Shown here piece after piece: positions 35,447 through 43,750 of a DNA stretch of 64,000 bases (its first letter is position 1; each line of letters starts with the position of its first letter). The translations under genes were made by a program, and so were the position numbers. The notes below the pieces were generated by a model. It was given only the letters and a program-made list of their open reading frames with translations, was not told the DNA's origin and did no database searches. The DNA lies in contig NZ_CP035758.1 of NCBI RefSeq assembly GCF_004208415.1, forward strand, positions 3,100,001 to 3,164,000, written 5' to 3'. Source of the stretch: Ktedonosporobacter rubrisoli (lineage in GTDB: Bacteria; Chloroflexota; Ktedonobacteria; Ktedonobacterales; Ktedonobacteraceae).

Positions 35447-36295
35447 TCAAGCATTTACTTCTGGCTGTTCGGATTCCTCCTCTGGCTGCTTCAGCAAGCG
35501 AGGCAACAGGAGTTGCACTAGAAGAGTGTAGAGTGTATAGATCAGCAATGTCGGGAAAAGACCGTGACGCAGAACCAGCAGATAGAGAAACATATTCGGC
35601 CACCGGGTGAGCAGAAACCAGAAAGGCAGATCTTTGAAGTAGTTGCGATGCGGCCAGTATGGTGGAAAGCCGATAACCGCTGCTCCGATTACCCACACAC
35701 TCTGATATAGGTAGGGATGCAGCAGACGCAGGGTCAATATATCACCGACCGGGCGCAACGCGTAGAGATAGACCCACTGGATCAGGCCGAAGCTGATACT
35801 ATTGAGCAGACTCAGTGCAATACAATAGCCATAGAAAAAGAGCCATAAGCCCAACACTGTCTCCGTAAGAGCAGTAAAGAGGCCTCTGATCGTAAGCCAG
35901 AAGGTACTTTTCACAAGGTGGATGCCTGATCTGGCAACATACGGGGTTCGTATGCTCCAATGAACTGCAGTAAGCATGTTCAGAAGCCTGGAAGGCAACC
36001 ATATTGACTCGTGATCTTCCAGATAGGCAAAAATGCGCTTGCGTGCTAAGAAGATCAACAGGAGGGTTGCGCCTGCGCCCACAAGAAAAAGAGGCAGGGC
36101 ATCAAATGCAATCTCAGGCAGAGACCCGCTCCAGAACCAATAGTGCATGAGCGAGAATGGCACCAGCGACGGCCAGAAGAACGGTGCCAGCAACACACTG
36201 ATCACAAGTAGGATGTAAGCTAAGCAGCAGCTACAAGGCAACCATGCTCGTGCTTCCCGCGCTATGTGTGGCCTAGACATCTTTGTTTGAGCCAT
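35447..36295 (-). CDS. Polytopic membrane protein, paralogue of the next gene
   Basis: Membrane protein of about 282 residues with some six to seven helices. It shares a clear stretch with its upstream neighbour (LRPVGDILTLRLLHPYLYQS here, GRPLADLVTFHLLHSYLYQS there), so they arose by tandem duplication. It lacks the zinc ribbon and the E-x-x-x-R-like motif of that neighbour. The start at 36295 overlaps the neighbour's stop by 23 bases and is preceded by GGAG eight bases away, which suggests translational coupling. The function is unknown. Confidence 0.7.
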   Translation of the reverse strand: MAQTKMSRPHIAREARAWLPCSCCLAYILLVISVLLAPFFWPSLVPFSLMHYWFWSGSLPEIAFDALPLFLVGAGATLLLIFLARKRIFAYLEDHESIWLPSRLLNMLTAVHWSIRTPYVARSGIHLVKSTFWLTIRGLFTALTETVLGLWLFFYGYCIALSLLNSISFGLIQWVYLYALRPVGDILTLRLLHPYLYQSVWVIGAAVIGFPPYWPHRNYFKDLPFWFLLTRWPNMFLYLLVLRHGLFPTLLIYTLYTLLVQLLLPRLLKQPEEESEQPEVNA

Positions 36296-37496
36296 ATGAG
36301 GTACTCCGCGCTTTTCTAAAAGTGTCTTCAACGAGAGAATCTTTCGTATCGAGATGCTCCACCGCTTTCTTCAGCCCCCCGATGATCAACAGACGATATA
36401 GCAGATCATAAAGAATATGCAGCAAGATAGTTAGCAAGATTCCATATTTAAACAGAAACAGGAAAAAGAACATTCCTGGCAACCAGACTAACAGCAACTG
36501 GCTATACAATGAGCGAATGGACGAGCATTGCCAGCCAGTCTGTGATCTTGAGGTAGAGAGCGTAAATTCTCTACTTTTCCAAAATTGCCCTTGTGCAATT
36601 AGCATTGCTGCTCCAATCGTCCAGGGCGATTGATACAGATAGGAGTGCAGCAAATGGAATGTCACCAGATCGGCAAGTGGCCTGCCAACGCTGAGGTAAA
36701 GCCATTCAAAGGCCCCAAAGCACAGGATATTGAGCCCAGCCAGTAGCACGAGTGCACCAGAGAAGAAGAGCACTCGATAAGCTAGTTCATCCACGATGCC
36801 GCTCAGAAGATAGCGATCTCGCCAATCGCAAAATTTCCAGGCCGTTTCGCGGTAAAGTGATGCCTGCCATCGTTGCTTGGAGTGTGCATCCCAAACAGAC
36901 AGAGCAAATGGAGACTTACACTTTTCAATGGCTGATGGAGAGCGCCCAGACTTCTGAGGTATAAGCCAATGGCAAAGAAAACTATCCAACAGGAAGAAGA
37001 GTATCGTCGTGCCAATGCAGACCAGCAGGAAGAGCAGGAGATCCATAGGGAGTGCTGCCAGATCGAAAGGCCAGCGCCAGAAGACAAACCAGTTCTTAGG
37101 TACAGCCGGCCAATGCTCCACAGCCGAAAGATAGACCAGAATCAGAGAGAGGGGGAAGAAGCTATAATAGAGACCTAGCCAGAACCATCTCATCCAGCGT
37201 CCAGCGTTCACCTTAAAATCTGTCAGAAGACCGAAGCCCGTGAGATGTAGCGCGAGGCGACGAAAACGTGCAATTGTATGGTAACCGAAAGGTCTGCCCT
37301 GTTCATCCTCTGAGTCCCGAAGCAGACGTACAAACATGTCCACTAATGAAGTGGCTGCATCCATCGCACGCCGTTCTCGTACTATCTTGCTGTCAGGTCG
37401 TCGATGGGTCGTCATATATGAACCACAGCGAGGACAGGGTGATTGCTTGAGAGAGAGAGATTTTCCGCAGTTGACACAGTAACGTTTAGCAGGCAT
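36273..37496 (-). CDS. Zinc-ribbon membrane protein, CPBP-protease-like
   Basis: Protein of 407 residues. Residues 7-23 form a zinc ribbon (CVNC ... CPRC), followed by a cytoplasmic segment and about seven helices. The segment VDELAYRVLFFSGA resembles the E-E-x-x-x-R motif of CPBP proteases, and HILYDLLY near the C-terminus resembles their second H-x-x-x-N/D motif, but both are degenerate. It may be a non-catalytic or divergent relative. It forms an operon with its paralogue at 35447-36295. No function is established. Confidence 0.7.
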   Translation of the reverse strand: MPAKRYCVNCGKSLSLKQSPCPRCGSYMTTHRRPDSKIVRERRAMDAATSLVDMFVRLLRDSEDEQGRPFGYHTIARFRRLALHLTGFGLLTDFKVNAGRWMRWFWLGLYYSFFPLSLILVYLSAVEHWPAVPKNWFVFWRWPFDLAALPMDLLLFLLVCIGTTILFFLLDSFLCHWLIPQKSGRSPSAIEKCKSPFALSVWDAHSKQRWQASLYRETAWKFCDWRDRYLLSGIVDELAYRVLFFSGALVLLAGLNILCFGAFEWLYLSVGRPLADLVTFHLLHSYLYQSPWTIGAAMLIAQGQFWKSREFTLSTSRSQTGWQCSSIRSLYSQLLLVWLPGMFFFLFLFKYGILLTILLHILYDLLYRLLIIGGLKKAVEHLDTKDSLVEDTFRKARSTSYGSNKDV

Positions 37497-37676
37497 AAAG
37501 AAGCGTCCTTTTCCCTGAAACGGTTATAGCTATTATTGTGCTGATATCATATCTATCCGAATCTATCTATCTAAATAGACGTTAACACAGTATGATTCTC
37601 AAATCTATGAGCCTGCTCACATTTACTTTTTTGTATCCTATACTGTAAATTTGCGAATGAAACTTGTGGATTCTGG

Positions 37677-37901
37677 CTAAATCTTGACAACTAAGTTGGC
37701 GGTAAAACAAGCAATAAAGCACAAAATTTGTACGACCATTTGGCCTGGGGAGCAGATGCGCAAACGCCTGCGCTCCTCAAATCTCTCAGTGCCAGGAGTC
37801 GTCAGCACAAGATCTGGACCTCGTATATGCAGGGGGAGACCGCCTGGGCCGAGCGCAAAAACAGTTGGTTTGCTCGTCATACTACCCATCAAAATGCTCA
37901 T
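37677..37901 (-). CDS. Small membrane-anchored peptide of unknown function
   Basis: Peptide of 74 residues. The start at 37901 is strongly supported by AGAGGAGG six to seven bases upstream. The N-terminal half (SKPTVFALGPGGLPLHIRGP) is soluble and glycine/proline-rich, a charged patch ERFEERRRLR follows, and the C-terminal 21 residues are a hydrophobic helix (VVQILCFIACFTANLVV). No family is recognised. It could be a small membrane regulator or toxin-like peptide. Confidence 0.6.
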   Translation of the reverse strand: MSILMGSMTSKPTVFALGPGGLPLHIRGPDLVLTTPGTERFEERRRLRICSPGQMVVQILCFIACFTANLVVKI

Positions 37902-38149
37902 ATGTAGCCTCCTCTTTATATATTTGTGGGAGGTATACACAGATCTCTCAAGATGCTATACAAGGCAAATACCAAGTAACTTTTGCCCTTTGAGGAGCAT
38001 GAAGTATAATAGAGAGCATTGAAGTTGTGATTTGAGGGCTCAGTTCAGCATGTTCTTGACATATATACTTTATATGTCACTGCCATCATCTGAATATGAT
38101 CTGTGGAAATGTAGGAGATTGCGCTAAACTTAGCAAGGAGAGAAAGAAT

Positions 38150-39121
38150 ATGATGAAAGCCATTCGTATTCCCAGGTTTGGTGATCATGAAGTGCTAAGC
38201 TATGAAGATGTAAAGCTACCAGAGCCGGGAGCTGGGGAAGTACGTATAAAACAGGCTGCAATTGGCGTCAATTTTATCGATATTTATCATCGTAAGGGGC
38301 TTTATCCTAATGACCTTCCCTTTACTCCGGGTAGCGAAGGTAGCGGCACCGTTGATGCGGTCGGTGAAGGTGTTACGGATCTCAAAGTAGGCGATAGGGT
38401 AGCCTATGCTATGGCGTTGGGAGCCTATGCCGAATATTTTGTAATCGCAGCAAGCCGCCTGGTGCCTGTCCCGGAAGGGGTAAGCCTGGAACAGGCTGCC
38501 GCTGTTATGTTACAGGGCACAACTGCGCACTATCTGGCAACCAGCACATATCAATTGCAGCCCGGTGATACTGCATTGGTGCACGCAGCGGCTGGAGGAG
38601 TTGGGCAGTTGCTTACACAGATTGCCAAACTATGTGGCGCCCGCGTCATCGGTACGGTTTCGACCGAAGAGAAAGCCGACCTGGCGCGCTCCCTTGGCGC
38701 CGATGAGGTGATTCTCTATACCCAGGAGAACTTTGAAGAGGTTACAAAACGCCTGACCGCTGGTAAGGGAGTTCAGGTCGTCTATGATTCAGTGGGGAAA
38801 GATACATTTAATCAAAGCCTGAACTGCCTGCGTCCACGTGGCTATCTGGTGCTCTACGGTCAGTCCAGCGGACCTGTACCTCCGCTCGACCCGCAGATTC
38901 TCAACGCGAAGGGCTCGCTCTTCCTGACCCGCCCAAGCCTTGGCCACTATATTGCGACACGTGAAGAGCTGCTGCAACGTGCAGGTGACGTATTTGATTG
39001 GATAGCTGCTGGCAAGTTGCGCGTACGTATTGACAGATCATTCCCCCTTGCTCAGGCCTCCTCCGCGCACGAGTATCTGGAGGGGCGCCAGAGTAGAGGA
39101 AAGATTCTCCTCATTCCATAG
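38150..39121 (+). CDS. NADPH:quinone oxidoreductase (zeta-crystallin-like)
   Basis: Medium-chain dehydrogenase/reductase of 323 residues of the zinc-free quinone reductase group. [15 protein letters not shown] and [13 protein letters not shown] mark the catalytic domain, and [19 protein letters not shown] holds the NADPH-binding glycine motif. It reduces quinones using NADPH in the cytoplasm. ATG at 38150 is chosen because AAGGAG lies nine bases upstream. The YciI-like gene 66 bases downstream is probably in the same operon. Confidence 0.92.
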   Translation: MMKAIRIPRFGDHEVLSYEDVKLPEPGAGEVRIKQAAIGVNFIDIYHRKGLYPNDLPFTPGSEGSGTVDAVGEGVTDLKVGDRVAYAMALGAYAEYFVIAASRLVPVPEGVSLEQAAAVMLQGTTAHYLATSTYQLQPGDTALVHAAAGGVGQLLTQIAKLCGARVIGTVSTEEKADLARSLGADEVILYTQENFEEVTKRLTAGKGVQVVYDSVGKDTFNQSLNCLRPRGYLVLYGQSSGPVPPLDPQILNAKGSLFLTRPSLGHYIATREELLQRAGDVFDWIAAGKLRVRIDRSFPLAQASSAHEYLEGRQSRGKILLIP

Positions 39122-39187
39122 AAGGAAAGGTCTCACCTTTCTTTCCACTCACGCGATTGCTGATTTTGGCATGAAAGGATATTTTAG

Positions 39188-39496
39188 ATGCAGTTTCTCG
39201 TTATTGCCCGCGATGGTGATGACCACGAGGCCTTACAAAGGCGCTTAGCGGCACGCGAGGCACATCTTGCCCTGGTCGAGCAGATGGCTAAGGCTGCTCA
39301 ACACCTCTATGCAGCTGCCCTTCTGAATGATGCGGGAAACATGATTGGCTCGGTCATGATCTGTGAATTCCCTTCCCGCGATGAGCTAGATGCCTGGTTA
39401 GCGCAAGAGCCCTATGTGAAGGGCAATGTATGGAAGCAAATCGAGGTTATTCCATGCCAGGTTGGACCGGCATTTCTTCGCGCGAAGGAGGTATGA
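39188..39496 (+). CDS. YciI-family protein
   Basis: Small protein of 102 residues with the YCII fold: QFLVIARDGDDHEALQRRLA at the start, H31-containing helix (AREAHLALVEQM), then GSVMICEFPSRDELDAWLA and PYVKGNVWKQIEVIPCQ. Relatives are dimeric and often serve as small enzymes or accessory proteins in aromatic degradation. It is paired with the quinone oxidoreductase upstream. Its function is not known. Confidence 0.88.
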   Translation: MQFLVIARDGDDHEALQRRLAAREAHLALVEQMAKAAQHLYAAALLNDAGNMIGSVMICEFPSRDELDAWLAQEPYVKGNVWKQIEVIPCQVGPAFLRAKEV

Positions 39497-39703
39497 GTGA
39501 GCCGGCGAAGCGGTTCATGACTATGCAGCACGGAAAGAGGCGCAGAAGAAGCCGGAGATCATGCAGTTTCAAGGCTCTACTCTGGAGAGCAGAAGAGGAA
39601 ATGAGGGAGGGGAACCAGCCGTAGCCGCTGCGCTTCAAGTTAGCATCTAGAGACAGAAGCGCATGAGGCTTTCCAGTTTGGAAGAGGCTCCATCTTTTGA
39701 CGA

Positions 39704-39719
39704 TTCTCGCATGCGAGAA
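39704..39719. promoter_or_regulatory. 16-bp perfect palindrome between convergent genes
   Basis: TTCTCGCATGCGAGAA lies in the 353-bp gap between the YciI gene and the convergent hpaG-like gene. It could be a short terminator stem. No gene is supported in the rest of that gap. Confidence 0.35.
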
Positions 39720-39849
39720 GAGAGCTTGCATTGTCCGAAAGGATAGTGGTTCACCTGTCCCGTTGGGCATTGCAAGAACCTTGACGGAAACAGAATTGCC
39801 TCTTCCATCAAAGTGCTTGCACGCCTTCTGGCTGAAGGCTAAGACGTAC

Positions 39850-40713
39850 TTAATAGGTTCTGGGCTCCCGTGTCTCCAGGTCTTGCCTGGCCTGCTCAGG
39901 GGATAGCGCCAATGCAATGGAAAGCGCATCTGCTGTCACTTTTGGTGGACCTCCAACCTCTTCGAGATCGCGCTCAAGCTCGACGACAGTATTCTCCAGG
40001 CGACCAATCCCTTCAACCTCCACAGCTACGACATCGCCAATCTTGACGGGACGAGAATTGGCTGGCGTCCCGGTCAGAATCACATCTCCCGGTTCTAACG
40101 TAAGCATGCGGGAAAAATCAGCGATAAGATAAGCAAAGGAAAATAAGAGCTCCTCCTTTGTATGGCCCTCCTGCACCATTTCCCCGTTCACATAAGTGCG
40201 CAGAACCAGATTATAGGGATCGATATCCTGGGCATCCACAAGCGCTGGACCCAGCGGACAGAAGCCATCCTGGCCTTTCACACGCATCATGGAGCCAGCA
40301 TCGAGATGGCGAAAATCATGGACACCCCAATCGTTGGCCAACGTATAGCCGCCGACAAAATCCAGTGCGCTTTCTATGGAGACGCCAGAGCAGCGCTTGC
40401 CGATGACAACGGCAATCTCGCCCTCATAGTTGAGAAATTCGCAGCCACGTGGACGGGCCACCGGAGCTCGATGCGCTGAGAGGGAATTGAGGGGCTTGAG
40501 GAAAGCTGAGGGAAATTGGGGAAGGTTCCTGCCTAATTCTTGTAGACGGCTACGATAATTCAAATGTACTGCTATTATCTTAGATGGTTCAACTGGATGC
40601 AGATAATTCGCCTGCTCTTCGGCGAGGGTGGTACCGTCATCCAGGATGATCGCGGAATCTTCCAGGCGCCCGCTAACAGCTTTTCCATGATACAGAACAC
40701 GCACATGCTTCAT
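39850..40713 (-). CDS. Fumarylacetoacetate hydrolase-fold protein (HpaG-like)
   Basis: FAH-fold enzyme of 287 residues that fits the isomerase/decarboxylase step of the homoprotocatechuate pathway. The metal ligands are in NYEGEIAVVIG (E-x-E), and ANDWGVHDF holds the downstream Asp. The C-terminal GDVILTGTPANSRPVKIGD is standard for the family. The GTG/ATG start overlaps the upstream small gene by ATGA, so they are coupled. It is divergent from the GntR regulator across a promoter/operator region, and a second FAH protein is in the facing operon. Confidence 0.85.
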   Translation of the reverse strand: MKHVRVLYHGKAVSGRLEDSAIILDDGTTLAEEQANYLHPVEPSKIIAVHLNYRSRLQELGRNLPQFPSAFLKPLNSLSAHRAPVARPRGCEFLNYEGEIAVVIGKRCSGVSIESALDFVGGYTLANDWGVHDFRHLDAGSMMRVKGQDGFCPLGPALVDAQDIDPYNLVLRTYVNGEMVQEGHTKEELLFSFAYLIADFSRMLTLEPGDVILTGTPANSRPVKIGDVVAVEVEGIGRLENTVVELERDLEEVGGPPKVTADALSIALALSPEQARQDLETREPRTY

Positions 40714-41027
40714 TTCTGGGTACCTCTTTCCTGCTTAATCGACAATTGGTGTTGCATAGATTGCAAAACTTTCGGGGAGTTTATCTTCCCACCAGAAACT
40801 GCGGCTCTCAGTAAAATAGCAGTTCTGCGGCTTCCACTCAGGGGCAAAGCAGTGATAGCCACTCTATTGTCCCCTGGTTCATAAGTATACATAAAAAATC
40901 CTTCGCTGTTATCATGGAGCGCTGGACTGGCCTCGATAAAGATAGCTTGATCGCGCAGAATAGCGGCAGTGCCCAATACTTCCGAGCGCGAATCCTGAGG
41001 CAAAGCCACATGATGCGGACGGCCCAT
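40710..41027 (-). CDS. Small protein of unknown function, coupled to the HpaG-like gene
   Basis: About 105 residues beginning MGRPHHVALPQDSRSEVLGT and ending KQERGTQK. No family is recognised, and no HpaF or other pathway protein could be matched. The stop overlaps the start of the HpaG-like gene (ATGA), which is the main reason to believe it is translated. GAGG lies close to the ATG at 41027; a GTG at 41066 is a possible longer start. Its place in the homoprotocatechuate region suggests an accessory part. Confidence 0.5.
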   Translation of the reverse strand: MGRPHHVALPQDSRSEVLGTAAILRDQAIFIEASPALHDNSEGFFMYTYEPGDNRVAITALPLSGSRRTAILLRAAVSGGKINSPKVLQSMQHQLSIKQERGTQK

Positions 41028-41132
41028 TTCCCCTCGGTATATCGTGGCTGAGATTAGTAACAGCACACGCTAATAGGTTGGGCGAGATACAAGCGATAGT
41101 TTCCAAACATATTATGTAAATTGTGGAAACCC

Positions 41133-41161
41133 TTGACAATCTACTCCCAGGTTCGTATACT
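41133..41161 (+). promoter_or_regulatory. Strong promoter for the gntR/hpa operon
   Basis: TTGACA (41133-41138), 17-base spacer, TATACT (41156-41161). It reads towards the GntR gene, whose start is 166 bases downstream of the -10 box; operator palindromes lie just after the -10 box. Confidence 0.65.
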
Positions 41162-41168
41162 ATCAAAT

Positions 41169-41202
41169 ATCATATATGATTTTGATATAGATCGTATATG
41201 AT
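41169..41202. promoter_or_regulatory. Two 12-bp palindromes, GntR operator candidates
   Basis: ATCATATATGAT (41169-41180) and ATCGTATATGAT (41191-41202) are two near-identical palindromes whose centres are 22 bp apart, about two helical turns. They lie immediately downstream of the -10 box of the gntR promoter, so a GntR dimer bound there would block transcription. Confidence 0.6.
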
Positions 41203-41326
41203 GTGGCAGATCCATCGCTTCGTAGTGTTTATTTCGACATTTTCCCGGATATAGCAGGAGCTCTTACAGAGCTTTAGCAAGCCGAGAGACAAAGATGATG
41301 GATCTGAGCAGAACAAAGGAGCAAAT

Positions 41327-42022
41327 ATGGGTTCCACGAACGAAACTACTATGAGTAAGCAGGAACGCGCTTATTCGATTCTACGGGAACGGATATTCGA
41401 TGGAACCTACTCAGCGGGCCATCGCCTTGTCATAGACGCGCTTGCCCGTGAGCTAGGTATGAGTCAGGTCCCGATTCGCGAGGCCCTGCGTCGGCTCGAA
41501 GCCGAGGGCTGGGTCATATATCAACGTAATATCGGGCTGCAGGTTGCCCCTCCCGATCCTGGCAAATGGGAAGAACAGATGGTAACCCTGGCCCTCCTCG
41601 AAGGTGGCGCTACGGCACTGGCTGCTCCTCATCTTGGCGCAGAAGGGATCGGGCTTCTATATCGCTTGAACACAGAAATGCAAAAGGCGTTGCATACTGT
41701 CGATGTCCTCTCCTTTAGCCGTTTCAACGAGGAATTCCACGGCGCGATTTACGAGCGGTGTCCCAATACATATCTCGTTGAGCTGCTGCAGGAAACGATG
41801 AACCGCCTGGCGATGATGCGGCGCACGGTTTTTCTCTACATCCCGGAGCGAGGCTGGGCATCCATCCAGGAACATACAAATTTGATTCGTTTGCTTGAAG
41901 AGCATGCACCTGCCCAGGAGATTGAGCTAGCTGCTCGCGAGCATAAGTTGCACACGATAGAAGCGTACAAGCATAATAAAGACCACTTTACCTTTTCCCC
42001 CGATGTTTCGCTGAGAGGATAG
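41327..42022 (+). CDS. GntR-family (FCD domain) regulator
   Basis: Regulator of 231 residues. Residues about 12-75 are the GntR winged helix (AYSILRERIFDGTYSAGHRL, MSQVPIREALRRLEAEGW). An FCD ligand domain follows, with the metal/ligand-binding histidine in FHGAIYERC. FCD members bind carboxylic acids, so it probably senses an aromatic acid or a pathway intermediate. It heads the operon of DapA-like, HpaG-like, HpaE and HpaD genes and likely controls its own promoter through the two palindromes upstream. Confidence 0.9.
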   Translation: MGSTNETTMSKQERAYSILRERIFDGTYSAGHRLVIDALARELGMSQVPIREALRRLEAEGWVIYQRNIGLQVAPPDPGKWEEQMVTLALLEGGATALAAPHLGAEGIGLLYRLNTEMQKALHTVDVLSFSRFNEEFHGAIYERCPNTYLVELLQETMNRLAMMRRTVFLYIPERGWASIQEHTNLIRLLEEHAPAQEIELAAREHKLHTIEAYKHNKDHFTFSPDVSLRG

Positions 42023-42026
42023 AAAG

Positions 42027-42950
42027 ATGGCTCACCGAAAAGACCTTGCGCAGCTTAAAGGTTCGATTGTGCCCATGGTTACCCCTTTTCATAGCGATGG
42101 GACAATCGATGAAGCTACCCTGGCAAAGCTTATTCACTGGCAGATTGAGAGCGGTAGTCACGGCATCTCTGTCACCGGAACAACTGGCGAACCGGCCTCG
42201 CTCTCGCTCGATGAACGCGAGTATGTGATGGATATTGCCAGTCGCACTATTCGGGGACGCGTGCCCTTTCTCCCGGCTACAGGCACAAATAATCTCAATG
42301 AAACCCTGCGCTTGACGCGACGCGCCGAGCAAATGGGAGCGGATGCGGCCCTTATAATTGTCCCATATTATAATCGCCCTTCGCAGGAGGGGCTTTACCG
42401 CTATTTCTCCGCCCTGGCCAGCAGTGTAGAGCTCCCACTTATTATCTACAACATTCCAGGCCGGACAGCTGTAAATATGGCGCCAGCGACAATGGCGCGC
42501 CTGCGGAAGGCGCAGCCAAATATCATTGGAGTCAAGGAATCGAATAAGGACTTTGAGCAGGTTAGCCAGGTTTTAGCCCAGTGTGGCCGCGACTTCCACG
42601 TCTACTCCGGCATTGAATTGCTCTGCTATCCCATGCTGGCGCTGGGCGGCGTTGGGCATGTCAGCGCGACCGCCAATATTTTCCCTGAAGAAGTGGCAAA
42701 GCTCTACAATCTGGTGAAAGAGGGAAAATGGTCAGAGGCGCTGGATCTGCACTACTTTCTTTTACCCATGAACGAGGCACTATTCCTGGAGACTAACCCC
42801 GGTCCCCTCAAATGGGTCATGGGCCAACTTGGATATATTACCCCGACGTTACGCCTGCCACTCTGTGAGCCAGTGCCAGAGAATCAAGCCAGATTGGAAG
42901 CTGTGCTGAGCAGCTATGGAAACAGCGCAAAGAAAGAGGCGATAAAATGA
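42027..42950 (+). CDS. DapA-family aldolase of the homoprotocatechuate cluster
   Basis: Class I aldolase of 307 residues of the dihydrodipicolinate synthase family. The Schiff-base lysine is K170 in IIGVKESNKD, the assisting tyrosine is Y141 in IIYNIPGR, and the pyruvate-binding TTGE is at 52-55. In this operon it could replace HpaI, cleaving the last intermediate to pyruvate and succinic semialdehyde, though lysine biosynthesis remains possible. It starts five bases after the gntR stop, with AGAGGATAG upstream, and its end overlaps the next gene by ATGA. Confidence 0.85.
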   Translation: MAHRKDLAQLKGSIVPMVTPFHSDGTIDEATLAKLIHWQIESGSHGISVTGTTGEPASLSLDEREYVMDIASRTIRGRVPFLPATGTNNLNETLRLTRRAEQMGADAALIIVPYYNRPSQEGLYRYFSALASSVELPLIIYNIPGRTAVNMAPATMARLRKAQPNIIGVKESNKDFEQVSQVLAQCGRDFHVYSGIELLCYPMLALGGVGHVSATANIFPEEVAKLYNLVKEGKWSEALDLHYFLLPMNEALFLETNPGPLKWVMGQLGYITPTLRLPLCEPVPENQARLEAVLSSYGNSAKKEAIK

Positions 42951-43714
42951 AGTTAGCACGTTTTCTCGTAAATGGCTCCTATCACGAGGGAAGCCTGATT
43001 GCCCCTGATGTTTTGTGCGATGAGGCCGGGCGCGAGTATAGCACTGACGCGGTTTCCTTTCTTCCTCCGGTAGAGCCACGCACTATGATAGGCCTTGCCC
43101 TTAACTATAAAGACCATGCGCAAGAGCTCTCTGTGGCTCTACCCGCAGAGCCAGCGCTATTCTTTAAACCTCTCAATACCCTGGTTGGACACAGAGGGCA
43201 GGTGATCTATCCGCAGGGCATACAATATATGCATTATGAAAATGAGCTGGCGGTGGTCATCGGGCGGCGCTGTCGCAATGTAGCCGAAGCCGAGGCATTT
43301 GAGGTGATCCGCGGCTATACCATCGCCAACGAATTGACGATTCGCGATTTTGTGCAGAATTTCTATCGCCCACCCGTCAAAGCTAAGGGCTGGGATACCT
43401 TCTGCCCGCTTGGCCCCTATCTGGTTGAGGGAGAGATCGAAGATCCGCATAAGCTCGAACTGCGTACGTACATTAATGGCGAGCTGCGTCAGTGTGGGAA
43501 CACGCAGGACATGCTCCGCCCTATTCCTGCATTGATTGCTTATATCACTTCGTTTATGACTCTGGAGGCTAACGATATCATTCTTACTGGGACTCCTAAA
43601 GGTGTCTCACATATCTATCCAGGAGACCAGATGCGCCTTGAGATCGATGGATTGGGGGTACTGGAAAATACCGTCGTAGCCGAAGCCGCTACGACATCAG
43701 GAGAACATATTTAG
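42947..43714 (+). CDS. FAH-fold isomerase/decarboxylase (HpaG-like)
   Basis: FAH-fold enzyme of 255 residues and the partner of the one at 39850-40713. MHYENELAVVIGRRC carries the E-x-E metal ligands; ANELTIRDFVQNFYRPPVK and DIILTGTPKGVSHIYPGD follow the family pattern. It probably carries out isomerisation or decarboxylation after ring cleavage. It overlaps the DapA-like gene by four bases (ATGA) and lies 36 bases before hpaE. Having two FAH proteins fits the HpaG1/HpaG2 split found in many bacteria. Confidence 0.88.
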   Translation: MKLARFLVNGSYHEGSLIAPDVLCDEAGREYSTDAVSFLPPVEPRTMIGLALNYKDHAQELSVALPAEPALFFKPLNTLVGHRGQVIYPQGIQYMHYENELAVVIGRRCRNVAEAEAFEVIRGYTIANELTIRDFVQNFYRPPVKAKGWDTFCPLGPYLVEGEIEDPHKLELRTYINGELRQCGNTQDMLRPIPALIAYITSFMTLEANDIILTGTPKGVSHIYPGDQMRLEIDGLGVLENTVVAEAATTSGEHI

Positions 43715-43750
43715 TTATATCAATGCTCAGTAAGCATTCCTGGAGTACCT

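Noticed and set aside
39447..39929. Minus-strand reading frame of 160 codons
   Set aside because: It overlaps the YciI and HpaG-like genes and lacks a start signal; composition looks like the complement of coding or intergenic sequence.
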